Shown: in pieces, positions 22,194 to 29,439 of the stretch | Layout of the letters: every line of letters begins with the position of its first letter | Numbering within the stretch: position 1 is the stretch's first letter | From: a virus | DNA length: 57,656 nucleotides | Strand: one strand, 5' to 3' | IMG/VR virus record: IMGVR_UViG_3300015371_000042 | Span: 1-57,656 of that record | Translations under genes and position numbers: made by a program | Notes under the pieces: generated by a model | What the model was told of the DNA's origin: nothing | Database searches by the model: none | What the model saw: only the letters and a program-made list of their open reading frames with translations

Positions 22194-22302
22194 CGACGTG
22201 CGCCCCATGCAACCCAAACGCTCTGTTTGCGAGCCTTCACGCAGGTCAAACGGCTCAATCACCGCTAGGTGGTTGCATGGAAGTAGTGCATGATGGAGAG
22301 CC

Positions 22303-22821
22303 ATGGAGCGAGATTGGGAACGGCTCGGCAGGGCATTCGCAAAGGCCCGGACCGCGGCAGGCCTCACCCAGGAGCAGGTCGCGGAGCAGCTGCATGTCAG
22401 CCGCACCCCTATCCAGGCCATCGAGCGCGGACGGCAGCCCAACGGCAGAACCTTCGCGAAGGTCACCGCAACCATGCGCTCCTACGCCCGGCTCGTCGGC
22501 TGGACCGAAGCGTCCCCCGACCTAATCGTCGACGGGCAGGAACCAGAACCGGCCACCCAACCCGTTTCCACCTCGGCCGGCGACTCTCAGCCTGGCCCGC
22601 CGTCGGCCGTCGCCCGTGAACTGCGCTCCGGGAAGACCCTCGATCACGCCGTCGTCCACCTCGGCACCACCGACGACGATGACACCCGGCTCATCGTCGT
22701 ACTTCAGGGTGCGGAGGACATGAGCGAGGAAGAGATCGACGCGGCGTGGCAGAAGTGGCGTCAGACTCGACGTCGACTTCAGGCAATCCCCGGCGAAACA
22801 GACAACCCACAGGAGTCTTAG
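22303..22821 (+). CDS. XRE-family lysogeny repressor candidate
   Basis: 172 residues from ATG 22303 (GGAGAGCC ahead). The N-terminal HTH reads LGRAFAKARTAAGLTQEQVA, then HVSRTPIQAIERG. A long Pro/Ser linker follows, and a C-terminal helix-rich region with EEIDAAWQKWRQTRRRLQ. There is no LexA/CI-type Ser-Lys protease motif, so RecA-triggered cleavage is not predicted; the antirepressor nearby could instead control it. It is divergent from the Cro-like gene. Confidence 0.75.
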   Translation: MERDWERLGRAFAKARTAAGLTQEQVAEQLHVSRTPIQAIERGRQPNGRTFAKVTATMRSYARLVGWTEASPDLIVDGQEPEPATQPVSTSAGDSQPGPPSAVARELRSGKTLDHAVVHLGTTDDDDTRLIVVLQGAEDMSEEEIDAAWQKWRQTRRRLQAIPGETDNPQES

Positions 22822-22915
22822 GGCTTTTCCGGCCCCAGGCGATCGACTGTGACTCAAAAGTGTGCTTCGATCTACGGACCGTCACCGAGGGGGGGCACTG
22901 CTCGGATCGGGGTAA

Positions 22916-23326
22916 ATGCGCATGTGGGTCATGCATGTTGAGCGCGTCCAGGGTGACTACAGAGAGCCCGAGATCATCGATCTCGATGACGGATGCCTGT
23001 TCCGGCTGCACGAGTCAGACATCAGCGAGCGCGGCACGAAGATGCTCGCCGACCTCCTCACCGAACAGGCCCAGTGCTGGGCTCCCCGTCCGGCCGGCTC
23101 GCCTCCAGGCCCGGTAATCCCGGTCAAGTGGAACTGCGTTGCCGATCTGCCGGATCCTTTCGCCATAGGAGTCGAGGACGGGCCCGACGCGATCACGTAC
23201 ACCGTCGACTCGTCAATTCTCAACCAGCGCGCAGGCGACTATCTCGGCCGACTCGACACGGAGCGATCTCCGTACTGGCAGCGTGTACCCAAGGGCTACC
23301 ACGACGACGCCACAGACGCCGAGTAG
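22916..23326 (+). CDS. hypothetical protein upstream of integrase
   Basis: 136 residues from ATG 22916; ATG 22931 is an alternative, and the ribosome-binding site is weak for both. Acidic, with DDGCLFRLHESDISERGTKMLADLL and a late DYLGRLDTERSPYWQRVP. It sits between repressor and integrase on the same strand, a spot often used by immunity or integration accessory genes. No family recognised. The 94-base gap upstream shows nothing clear. Confidence 0.55.
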   Translation: MRMWVMHVERVQGDYREPEIIDLDDGCLFRLHESDISERGTKMLADLLTEQAQCWAPRPAGSPPGPVIPVKWNCVADLPDPFAIGVEDGPDAITYTVDSSILNQRAGDYLGRLDTERSPYWQRVPKGYHDDATDAE

Positions 23327-23347
23327 CCGGACAGCAAGGGGTGCGCA

Positions 23348-24691
23348 GTGGCCTACGCCGAGAAGGTCTACAAGGTCAAGAACGGCAAGCAGACAAAGCA
23401 GTACACGTGGCGGGTCAAGTACAAGAAGCCGGACGGCAAGTACGGGACCGAGTCCGGGTTCCCCACGAAGAACCTGGCTGAGCAGTGGGGCGATCAGCAG
23501 GAAGCCTCGATGCGGGCCGGAACGTGGATCGCGCCGGACAAGCTGCAGACGCCGTTCGGCGAGTGGGTGACGATCTGGAAGACCGCGAACAAGAAGCGCG
23601 CCCGCACCCAGAGCGATCGCGCCTACCTGCTGGACAAACTGCTGCTTCCCGAGTGGGAGTTCACGCCGCTGATGGAGGTGAACAACGTGTTCGCGGTGAA
23701 GTCGTGGGTGACTCGCATGGCGAAGCCTCACGGCCGACACGACCCCAACACGGTGGCGCGGGCCCGCAGTCTGCTCTCCACGATCCTGTCCGGCGCCGAG
23801 GATGCCGGCTACATCCACGCGAACAAGCTGTACGGGCGCCGCATCCTCGTGGGCACGGACCATCACGAGGAGGAAGAGGAGGTCTGGGCGCAACCGGACG
23901 AGGCTTACAGGCTGTACGACCGTCTCGGCGGCGTGCACGGGCTGATGGTTGTGGCGGACTGCTATCTGGGGCCGCGGTGGGGGGAGCTGGCGGGGCTGCA
24001 CCGGGACAACTGTCTCCTCAAGCGAGAGGACAGGATCAACGGGCGGCCGTTCGTTCGGCACGTCATCCGCATCGACCCGAAGATCGGCTCCCTGCACGAG
24101 GATCCGGTCGAGCTCGACGAGGAGGGGCTTGCCGCCTGGCTCAAGGCGGAGGATGAGCGCCTCGAGGAGTGCCGGGCCAAGGGGTGGAAGGCGACGCGGC
24201 GCAAGCCGCCGAAGAGCACCGTGGAGCTGTACCTGGGGCCGCCCAAGAACAAGTACAGCGCCCGCGAGGTGGACGTGCCGGAGTTCCTGGTGCGGCTGCT
24301 CGAGGAGCACATCGAGGCGTGGCCGCACGAGCATCCGTTCTCGACGCCGGGCGGGCAGTTCTGGCGGCGGGGCAACTTCACCCGCGGGCACCTGCGGCCG
24401 GCGGCCGACGGGCGGGAGGCGATTGTCCGTAAGCGCGGGTTCGCCGGCCGGGGTGCGTGGGATCCGATCGTGCCCGGGTTCACGATGCGCGGGGCGCGGC
24501 ATACGCACGACACGTGGATGAAGGACGACGGGGTGGACCGGGCCTTGCGGTTCTTGACGATGGGCTGGGTGCCGAAGGATATTGAGGGCACGTATGAGCA
24601 TGTGACGCCGGAGATGCGCAGGCATCGGCTGGAGCGTCTTGAGGCTCGTTGGGAGCGTGGGCAGCGGGTTGCGCTGCGGGGCGTGGGGTGA
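23348..24691 (+). CDS. int: tyrosine integrase
   Basis: 447 residues from GTG 23348 (AAGGGG ahead). N-terminal arm-binding domain (~1-60), core-binding domain (~65-160), catalytic domain from ~180. Catalytic residues visible are R210 in GPRWGEL, Lys near 300-302 in PPKNKYSAREVDVP, R384-H385 in RGARHTH, W407 in MGW and the nucleophile Y416 in GTYEHV. The first His of the usual HxxR box is replaced by R381. It directly precedes a terminator and the tRNA-Val-derived attP, so it is the phage integrase. Confidence 0.93.
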   Translation: MAYAEKVYKVKNGKQTKQYTWRVKYKKPDGKYGTESGFPTKNLAEQWGDQQEASMRAGTWIAPDKLQTPFGEWVTIWKTANKKRARTQSDRAYLLDKLLLPEWEFTPLMEVNNVFAVKSWVTRMAKPHGRHDPNTVARARSLLSTILSGAEDAGYIHANKLYGRRILVGTDHHEEEEEVWAQPDEAYRLYDRLGGVHGLMVVADCYLGPRWGELAGLHRDNCLLKREDRINGRPFVRHVIRIDPKIGSLHEDPVELDEEGLAAWLKAEDERLEECRAKGWKATRRKPPKSTVELYLGPPKNKYSAREVDVPEFLVRLLEEHIEAWPHEHPFSTPGGQFWRRGNFTRGHLRPAADGREAIVRKRGFAGRGAWDPIVPGFTMRGARHTHDTWMKDDGVDRALRFLTMGWVPKDIEGTYEHVTPEMRRHRLERLEARWERGQRVALRGVG

Positions 24692-24735
24692 GATCTCCGG
24701 GGAGTTGATCTCCCAAGAATCTCCTAAATGACCGA

Positions 24736-24773
24736 ACCGGAGCCCTCTACCGATCAAGGTAGGGGGCTCCGGT
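24736..24773 (+). terminator. integrase terminator
   Basis: 16-bp stem with one G:T pair: ACCGGAGCCCTCTACC (24736-24751), loop GATCAA, GGTAGGGGGCTCCGGT (24758-24773). It lies 45 bases after the integrase stop and just before the attP core. Confidence 0.8.
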
Positions 24774-24785
24774 GCTGGTCAGACA

Positions 24786-24829
24786 TGGTGGGCGCGGACG
24801 GTTTCGAACCGCCGACATCCTGCTTGTAA
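24786..24829 (-). other. attP core: 3' part of tRNA-Val(UAC)
   Basis: On the minus strand the 44 bases end in CGCGCCC ACCA with a complete T arm (loop TTCGAAA). They begin at the anticodon loop TTACAAG, matching the 3' half of a tRNA-Val with UAC anticodon. Upstream of TTACAAG the 5' side of the anticodon stem no longer pairs, and there is no D arm, so it is a fragment and not a working tRNA. This is the usual crossover region for tRNA-targeting integrases and restores the host tRNA upon integration. Confidence 0.8.
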
Positions 24830-25428
24830 GAGCGGATGTCCTTGGAATGCGCCGCCGGGAAGCGATGCAACCACCTGCGATGACGAGGCAGAAAGCGCAG
24901 TTCAGAGGCTCGTCCGCAAGATCTGGCCCAACTTGCGGCCCGCCAGTGCCACACCGGTGCGCGTTAGTGCGCGCGGGTGCCGCAAGGCCTAGTCTCCTAA
25001 AAATCTCCTAACCGATCATGTAGTCACCGCAGGTCGGCGTCGGTAGAAGCGAGCGGGCGGCCCCCCGCCCCCGCACGTTCGGCGGGGTGCGAGGGGCCGC
25101 CCTAGTGCCGGTCCCCCGTCATCGAGGGGGGGCTGCCGCTTGACGACGGGGCCGACACGTTCTGGGGGCTTCAAGCCTGCGCCTTTCCTAATGACGCAGG
25201 TCGATGCCTTGATTCACTCGATCGTGTGAACATGCGTTCGATTGTGGACACTACCTGCCGCCCTACGGCGTCTGCCAGTCCGTAGGGCTCGCCATTGGGG
25301 GGTGGCGGTGGTGGTGCTGTGCTTGTTCTACGGCGACAGGGTGGCGGTCCGTCGCACGGATTTGAAGATCACAAAGGGCAGCAAATCTGCTGCTGACTTA
25401 TGATCATGGTCGGTATTCGGTTGGTCGC
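24830..25428. other. 600-base non-coding region right of attP
   Basis: No convincing gene. It contains the right arm-type repeats, a large inverted repeat (GGGCGGCCCC at 25055-25064 with GGGGCCGCCC at 25093-25102), a CCTGCG/CGCAGG pair around 25175-25200, and a short palindrome GCAGCA-AATC-TGCTGC (25378-25393) just upstream of a TATGAT box at about 25400. The latter two probably control the XRE gene at 25429. Confidence 0.5.
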
Positions 25429-25659
25429 GTGCCAGCCGATCAGCCCGAGTGGGTCCTCGACGCCCGCCGCACTGTCGGCGACCGCATTCGCGTGCGCAGA
25501 CTCCGCCAAAACATGACCCAGGAGTCCCTTGCCTACGCGAGCGGCCTGGACCGGTCGACGATCCAGCGGATGGAGGCCGGTGCGGAGATGAAACTCGGGC
25601 ATCTTCTCCTCGTGGCACATGCGCTGAGGCTGCATGTGACTGACCTCCTTCACGGATAG
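25429..25659 (+). CDS. small XRE-family regulator
   Basis: 76 residues from GTG 25429, one HTH domain: RIRVRRLRQNMTQESLAYAS, then LDRSTIQRMEAG, then VAHALRLHVTDLLHG. This resembles host-type single-domain XRE proteins. A 16-bp palindrome and a TATGAT box lie ~25-50 bases upstream, so autoregulation is likely. It is the first gene on the far side of attP. Confidence 0.7.
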   Translation: MPADQPEWVLDARRTVGDRIRVRRLRQNMTQESLAYASGLDRSTIQRMEAGAEMKLGHLLLVAHALRLHVTDLLHG

Positions 25660-25662
25660 CAG

Positions 25663-25695
25663 GCCAACCAGCAGCTTTCGGCCTGGCTGATTGGC
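25663..25695 (+). terminator. terminator after XRE gene
   Basis: GCCAACCAG (25663-25671) pairs with CTGATTGGC (25687-25695) with one G:T pair, followed by TTTG. It lies just after the stop at 25659. The ~175 bases after it contain only repeated CCGTG/GTGTGAA words and no gene. Confidence 0.5.
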
Positions 25696-25870
25696 TTTGA
25701 GTCAACATCACGTGTGCCCAGCACGCACCACAGCCGACGCATATATGCGTGTGAACTCCGTGATCTCCGTGTGAAGTTGTAACCCCCGGATGATCCCTTG
25801 GCCTGGGGTTAGGTCGGGCTGAGTGAACGTTCCTGCAAGTAACCCGGTAAACGAACCCCGGGCGGGTTGG

Positions 25871-26146
25871 TCACAGGTCTTCGCCGGCGAGCTTCCGGTA
25901 GGCCTGGTCGCTGATCTGGTGGTAGTCCCGCCAGAGTTGTTCGCCTTCGCGGCAGCGTCCGCGGTCGACGTCGGTGCATGCAGAGCAGCCGAGGGCGTGG
26001 CGTGTGTAGCCGCCGTAGGCCTCTTGCATGGGGCTGAGGCGGGTGGCTGAGGCTATGAGGGCGGGCCGGGTTGTGGCGCCGGTCTGGTGCTGGGCGGGTG
26101 GGTCCGTAGGCTGATCCATGTCGGCGCTGCTCCGTTCGTCGGCCAT
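25871..26146 (-). CDS. Streptomyces-type small Cys protein
   Basis: 91 residues from ATG 26146, with ATG 26119 possible. The C-terminal half YTRHALGCSACTDVDRGRC then EGEQLWRDYHQISDQAYRKLAG has the CxxC..C and terminal helix found in many small host-like Streptomyces proteins of unknown role. It points away from the GntR gene, with a 136-base gap between them. Confidence 0.55.
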   Translation of the reverse strand: MADERSSADMDQPTDPPAQHQTGATTRPALIASATRLSPMQEAYGGYTRHALGCSACTDVDRGRCREGEQLWRDYHQISDQAYRKLAGEDL

Positions 26147-26282
26147 GCCCCCGGGCCGTGACAGCGGCTGCGGGGGTCCTGCAATTTCACGGTACCGTTT
26201 CCGACTGCTTCATACCGCTGTATAGCGCAGTGTGCCGCTACCTGCCGTCGCACGGGGTACTGGGCCGCTTCACGATTGACGC

Positions 26283-26543
26283 ATGGGTGATCAAGAGCCG
26301 GTGGTGGATGCGTCGCGGCCGGTCTACGTGTGGCGGCAGGTCGCCGACTGGCTCGCCCATCGCATCGACACAGGCGAGCTGCAGCCGGGGGCACGGTTAG
26401 AGGGTGAGCGGGAGCTCGCCGAGCAGCTGGGTGTCGCCGTGGGCAGCGTGCGGCGGGCAGTGAAGGAACTACGGGAAGCCGGAGTCCTCGTCACGCTCGC
26501 CGCGAAGGGGACCTACGTGGCCGAGCGGGCGGGCGACAGCTGA
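26283..26543 (+). CDS. GntR-family regulator (DNA-binding domain only)
   Basis: 86 residues covering just the winged helix: VYVWRQVADWLAHRIDTGEL, then PGARLEGERELAEQLGVAVG, then VRRAVKELREAGVLVTLAAKGTYV. It lacks an effector domain, as in many integrative-plasmid (KorSA-like) and phage regulators. ATG 26283 lies six bases after CACGAT, a weak -10 box, so it may be leaderless. Confidence 0.8.
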   Translation: MGDQEPVVDASRPVYVWRQVADWLAHRIDTGELQPGARLEGERELAEQLGVAVGSVRRAVKELREAGVLVTLAAKGTYVAERAGDS

Positions 26544-26551
26544 CATGTCGA

Positions 26552-26573
26552 AGCCCCGCGCGGTGGCGGGGCT
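26552..26573. terminator. bidirectional terminator
   Basis: Perfect 8-bp arms AGCCCCGC and GCGGGGCT, loop GCGGTG, between the convergent GntR (+) and WhiB (-) genes. Confidence 0.75.
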
Positions 26574-26579
26574 GATCGC

Positions 26580-26849
26580 TCAGGCGACACATGACCTCCT
26601 GCCGCAGCTCATAGACCACCGCTCTCGCGGCGTGGTGCCGCCCCAGATACCTTGCCGGTCGGTGACGCCGACACCGCCCTCCATTTGCAGCGCCCAGGCA
26701 AGGCAGGCTGTAGCGACTGGGCATCGGCGGCAGACGGCCTTCGCCTGGTCGATCTGCGTTCGGTAGCGGGCCGATTCGCCGCAGGGATCGAAGAGTTTCG
26801 GATCCTCGCGGCGGCATGCGGCTTCGGCGTGCCAGGAGGTTGCAGACAC
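26580..26849 (-). CDS. second WhiB-family protein
   Basis: 89 residues from GTG 26849 (AGGA four bases ahead). A standard WhiB pattern: WHAEAACRREDPKLFDP, then AVCRRCPVATAC, then GIWGG and a basic tail. Four Cys would bind 4Fe-4S. Unlike the WhiB protein at 3187, it has no extra domain. Phage WhiB proteins can repress host whi genes and affect superinfection. It follows the 26863 gene on the same strand. Confidence 0.85.
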   Translation of the reverse strand: MSATSWHAEAACRREDPKLFDPCGESARYRTQIDQAKAVCRRCPVATACLAWALQMEGGVGVTDRQGIWGGTTPRERWSMSCGRRSCVA

Positions 26850-26862
26850 GATCCTGGCCAGT

Positions 26863-27345
26863 TCAGATGTCGCGGGCGAGGGCGCGGAGCTGGCGAGCTG
26901 CGCGGCTGGCATTGCGCTCGGCGTCACGAAGCACGCGGTCGGCCTGGGCGCGGAGGGCTTCGGCAACGGCGGGCTTCATGGCCTTCGCGTCGACCTTGGC
27001 GTCACACAGCTCGACGAGCGCGTTGCGGACTTCGGTGAAGAGGCCGATCATCTGGCTCTGCCATGCGATCTGGCCCGCGCGGGACTTCGGGGCGGTGGAC
27101 GCCTTGAGTGCGTTGTACGCCTTGGTGAGCCGCTTGTCGGCGGTCTGGACGCGGGCATCCTTGCGGCGGTCGGCGGTCGAGTAGAGGGCGCCCCACAGGT
27201 AGTTCTGGTTGGCGGAGTCGACGTAGCGGCTGCCGTCTGTGTCGATGCGGATCATCCGCTGCCACTGAGTGTCGAGCGCGCGGACGTCGTCGTCGGTTGC
27301 TTTGACCTTGGCTGCGATGTCACTGACGAGAACCTTAGTACCCAT
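26863..27345 (-). CDS. hypothetical helical protein
   Basis: 160 residues. ATG 27345 is preferred because GGGGAG sits six bases before it, while ATG 27351 abuts that site. Mostly helical and basic at the C-terminus (EALRAQADRVLRDAERNASRAARQLRAL). It contains YVDSANQNYLWGALYSTADRRKD. It is divergent from a ribbon-helix-helix gene and shares a promoter region carrying paired TGTTWAACA sites. The function is unknown. Confidence 0.6.
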   Translation of the reverse strand: MGTKVLVSDIAAKVKATDDDVRALDTQWQRMIRIDTDGSRYVDSANQNYLWGALYSTADRRKDARVQTADKRLTKAYNALKASTAPKSRAGQIAWQSQMIGLFTEVRNALVELCDAKVDAKAMKPAVAEALRAQADRVLRDAERNASRAARQLRALARDI

Positions 27346-27374
27346 TTTCATCTCCCCTGCCTGCGGCTCGTTTA

Positions 27375-27449
27375 TGTTTAACAAGAATGGCGCACACCTC
27401 ACCCCTTGTCAACTCGTCACACCAGATGGATGCTAGATTCTGTTAAACA
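27375..27449. promoter_or_regulatory. paired TGTTWAACA operators and divergent promoters
   Basis: TGTTTAACA (27375-27383) and its reverse complement TGTTAAACA (27441-27449) lie 66 bp apart in the gap between divergent genes. On the minus strand a perfect TTGACA (27413-27408) is followed after 17 bp by CATTCT, putting one operator at the start of transcription. TAGATT at 27434 may be the + strand -10. The adjacent ribbon-helix-helix protein is the natural candidate ligand. Confidence 0.6.
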
Positions 27450-27466
27450 CTTACCGAGGGGGAACG

Positions 27467-27652
27467 ATGGGGCGACCCGCCACCGGCAAGACCAAGGTCA
27501 TGGGCTTCCGGCCGCCCAAGCCGCTCCGCGACAGGTTCGAGCAACTCGCCGAAGCTGAGGAGCGGACGCCCTCCGACGCGCTCGTCGAGGCCATGCACGA
27601 CTGGGTCAAGAAGAAGGAACGCGAACAGGGAACGCAGCCGCCCTCGCCATGA
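27467..27652 (+). CDS. ribbon-helix-helix-like small protein
   Basis: 61 residues from ATG 27467 (GAGGGGGAACG). VMGFRPPKPLRDRFEQLAEAE, then TPSDALVEAMHDWVKK follows the strand-helix-helix pattern of CopG/Arc-type repressors. It probably binds the paired TGTTWAACA sites in its own promoter and so also controls the divergent gene. Confidence 0.65.
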   Translation: MGRPATGKTKVMGFRPPKPLRDRFEQLAEAEERTPSDALVEAMHDWVKKKEREQGTQPPSP

Positions 27653-27673
27653 GTCTCTGACAGTGCCCGTCGA

Positions 27674-27679
27674 TAGAAT
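27674..27679 (+). promoter_or_regulatory. -10 box of leaderless gene
   Basis: TAGAAT ends exactly six bases before GTG 27686, and no ribosome-binding site is present. No clear -35 is seen. Confidence 0.55.
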
Positions 27680-27685
27680 CAGGGC

Positions 27686-27886
27686 GTGCCCCCCACTTCT
27701 TCCGAGCGTCCTCCGCTGTGCTCGGCCGCCGAGTATGCGGCCGAGCTCAACGAGCGCATTCGCGCCCTGTGGTCCGGGCGCGGGTATCCGGCGCCGCCGC
27801 TGTCGGAGGCGCAGCGGAAGGAGTACCAGTGGCTGCTCGCCGAGATTGAGCGGGTGAAGCGGGGCGACGTCACCACGGCGGCCTAG
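27686..27886 (+). CDS. small leaderless-type protein
   Basis: 66 residues from GTG 27686. Helical, charged, with CSAAEYAAELNERIRALW and EAQRKEYQWLLAEIERVKRG. It is a common type of small Streptomyces protein without known role. A -10 box six bases upstream and absence of a Shine-Dalgarno site suggest a leaderless message. Confidence 0.55.
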   Translation: MPPTSSERPPLCSAAEYAAELNERIRALWSGRGYPAPPLSEAQRKEYQWLLAEIERVKRGDVTTAA

Positions 27887-27889
27887 CAT
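27884..27889 (+). promoter_or_regulatory. -10 box of leaderless gene
   Basis: TAGCAT overlaps the stop of the upstream gene and ends six bases before ATG 27896. There is no Shine-Dalgarno and no clear -35. Confidence 0.5.
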
Positions 27890-27895
27890 GGCTGC

Positions 27896-28216
27896 ATGGA
27901 CGAGAAGCCGCTGCCTGCCGGAATGATCCGCTGCGTATTCGTCGGCGGCCCCCTCGACGGCAAGACCACAGACGTCGACGCCTACCTGTCGTGGCAGACC
28001 CCGCCCGAGCAGATCACGGCAGCCCATCCCCTGGAGTCCCCCGGCTTCGAGCACATCTACGTGAAGGACGGCGACGTCGAGGACCGCCCCGGCGTCGGAC
28101 GTCACCTGCGGATGCGGTACGACCGGAAGCGGCCCGTTCCTCCACCAAGCACCCAGAGTGCGCGCGCCCCGATCAGCAGGCAGTATCAGGCGGACATCCG
28201 GGCGTACTGGCCTTAA
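27896..28216 (+). CDS. hypothetical protein with VGGPxDG motif
   Basis: 106 residues from ATG 27896. The first ~90 residues (MIRCVFVGGPLDGKTTDVD, HIYVKDGD, MRYDRKR) share the VGGP-x-DG start and the final (F/M)RYDR of the 28456 protein on the opposite strand. This suggests two divergent members of one small beta-rich family common in Streptomyces and its phages. Function unknown. Confidence 0.6.
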   Translation: MDEKPLPAGMIRCVFVGGPLDGKTTDVDAYLSWQTPPEQITAAHPLESPGFEHIYVKDGDVEDRPGVGRHLRMRYDRKRPVPPPSTQSARAPISRQYQADIRAYWP

Positions 28217-28240
28217 GCGCGGGGGAACTGGTGAACGATC

Positions 28241-28246
28241 TATGAT
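28241..28246 (+). promoter_or_regulatory. -10 box of leaderless gene
   Basis: TATGAT ends six bases before GTG 28253. No Shine-Dalgarno is visible. Confidence 0.6.
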
Positions 28247-28252
28247 CCCCCG

Positions 28253-28459
28253 GTGGCTGACATCGACTTCCCCCAGGATCTGATCGCGTTGGAGACGACC
28301 GCCTGGGAGGAGATCCAGGCCGGTGCGCTCACCGTCGACACGGCGGCGAAGGTACAGGAGCGGCTCACCGCGTTCGCGGCCGACAAGGGCATCGACCGGC
28401 ATGCCGCCGAGATGGGGCTCAAGCGGGTCGTGCGGCACGGGGCACCCGTCGAGGACTAG
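28253..28459 (+). CDS. small hypothetical protein
   Basis: 68 residues from GTG 28253. Fully helical and acidic (DLIALETTAWEEIQAGALTV, KVQERLTAFAADKG), ending in basic VVRHG. It ends in a 4-base convergent overlap with the minus-strand gene at 28456. Host-like small protein, function unknown. Confidence 0.55.
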   Translation: MADIDFPQDLIALETTAWEEIQAGALTVDTAAKVQERLTAFAADKGIDRHAAEMGLKRVVRHGAPVED

Positions 28460-28959
28460 CGCTCCCTGTCGTAGCGGAAGCGCCAAGCCCCGTCGTCCGC
28501 CCGGCTGAAGTGGCCCTCGTCGTCGACGATCGGCACATAGTGCAGGTGGCGGGTTGGCTCAAGGATTCCGTCGGCGGCATCGAACAGGTCCGCCAGGGAC
28601 GGCTCTCGCGGTAGGAGCACCAGCAGGCCCGGGTGGGCGCGGTTCAGCTTCACGCGGGATCCGTCACGCGGTCCGCCGACACAGACGACCTCGCACACGG
28701 CGGGCACGGCAGGCGGCTCGGGATCGACGTCGGGGTCCCTGACGGCCACGGGGAGACCGGCCACCAGGGCGTCTTCCAGGCGCACGCCGGTCTCGGCGAG
28801 GACTACTGAGACCAGTTCCTCCCGGACCTTCTGGATGAGGAACTCGCGGGCCTCGCCGCTCTCCCAGATCTCGCGGGCGACCGGCATCTTCACCCAGGCC
28901 TCGCCCGTGGTGAGCAGCACCGAGCAGACGAGGTCGATCGTCGGTGACGGCGGCTTCAC
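28456..28959 (-). CDS. VGGPxDG-family hypothetical protein
   Basis: 167 residues from GTG 28959 (GGAGGG ahead). The N-terminal ~60 residues are a helical domain (EIWESGEAREFLIQKVREELV). The C-terminal ~80 contain CEVVCVGGPRDGSRV, HYVPIVDDEGHFSRADDGAWRFRYDRER. The latter resembles the 27896 protein and a family widespread in actinobacteria. Function unknown. Confidence 0.6.
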   Translation of the reverse strand: MKPPSPTIDLVCSVLLTTGEAWVKMPVAREIWESGEAREFLIQKVREELVSVVLAETGVRLEDALVAGLPVAVRDPDVDPEPPAVPAVCEVVCVGGPRDGSRVKLNRAHPGLLVLLPREPSLADLFDAADGILEPTRHLHYVPIVDDEGHFSRADDGAWRFRYDRER

Positions 28960-28990
28960 AGGCCCTCCAAAGGGTGCGGTACGGGGAAGG

Positions 28991-29332
28991 CTAGGGCCGT
29001 CGTTCCATCTCGGCGTCCAGGTCGAACGTCATGTCGGCGAAGGCCATGCCGCCAGGACCGCCAAGGCTGATCGGCAGCATCAGCACGAACACGTCGCCCT
29101 TCGCGAACTGGTAGCCGCGACCGGGGATGGTGAGCCAGTAGCGGGTGACGAGCCGCCGCTCCGGATCGAAGATGGAGACGACGTCGCCGTCCTCGACAGA
29201 CCCATCCGTCGGCATCGTGGCCCGCGCCTCAACGTGCAGGGCGCCGTTCTTGAACTCGATCTGCGTCACGTCGAGGCGGTGGTCGATGTCCTGCCGGGCG
29301 TCGTGCACCGTCACGGTTCCGAGCTTCACCAC
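28991..29332 (-). CDS. hypothetical beta-rich protein
   Basis: 113 residues, start GTG 29332 (a second GTG is three bases later). A run of beta strands (GTVTVHDARQDIDHRLDVTQIEFKNG-type, VVSIFDPERRLVTRYWLTI, DVFVLMLPI) suggests a compact barrel or immunoglobulin-like fold. No family recognised. Confidence 0.5.
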   Translation of the reverse strand: MVKLGTVTVHDARQDIDHRLDVTQIEFKNGALHVEARATMPTDGSVEDGDVVSIFDPERRLVTRYWLTIPGRGYQFAKGDVFVLMLPISLGGPGGMAFADMTFDLDAEMERRP

Positions 29333-29350
29333 GAGGGCCCCCTAGAGCGG

Positions 29351-29388
29351 CGCCCCCTTGCCGGGGTTCCACGCTCGGCAAGGGGGCG
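29351..29388 (-). terminator. 13-bp inverted repeat
   Basis: CGCCCCCTTGCCG (29351-29363) and CGGCAAGGGGGCG (29376-29388) are perfectly complementary. It lies between minus-strand genes ending at 29440 and starting at 29332, so it should separate two transcription units. Confidence 0.75.
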
Positions 29389-29439
29389 GCAGCAGCAGCA
29401 ACCCGACTGGACTTGATGCTGTCGGTTGTTCCGATCAGT

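Larger units (their letters stand above)
24720..25011 (+). repeat. three TCTCCTAA sites flanking attP (putative integrase arm sites)
   Basis: TCTCCTAA occurs at 24720-24727, left of the core, and as a pair at 24993-25000 and 25004-25011, right of the core and 11 bp apart. Direct repeats on both sides of a core are the layout of arm-type binding sites in lambda- and L5-class systems. Confidence 0.55.

Noticed and set aside
23213-24757. 514-codon minus-strand frame opposite the integrase
   Set aside because: The + strand frame has a full set of tyrosine-recombinase catalytic residues; the antisense product has none.
24786-24863. Functional tRNA-Val gene
   Set aside because: Only the 3' half from the anticodon loop is present. 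The 5' anticodon stem does not pair and no D arm or 5' acceptor strand is found, so it is an attachment-site fragment.
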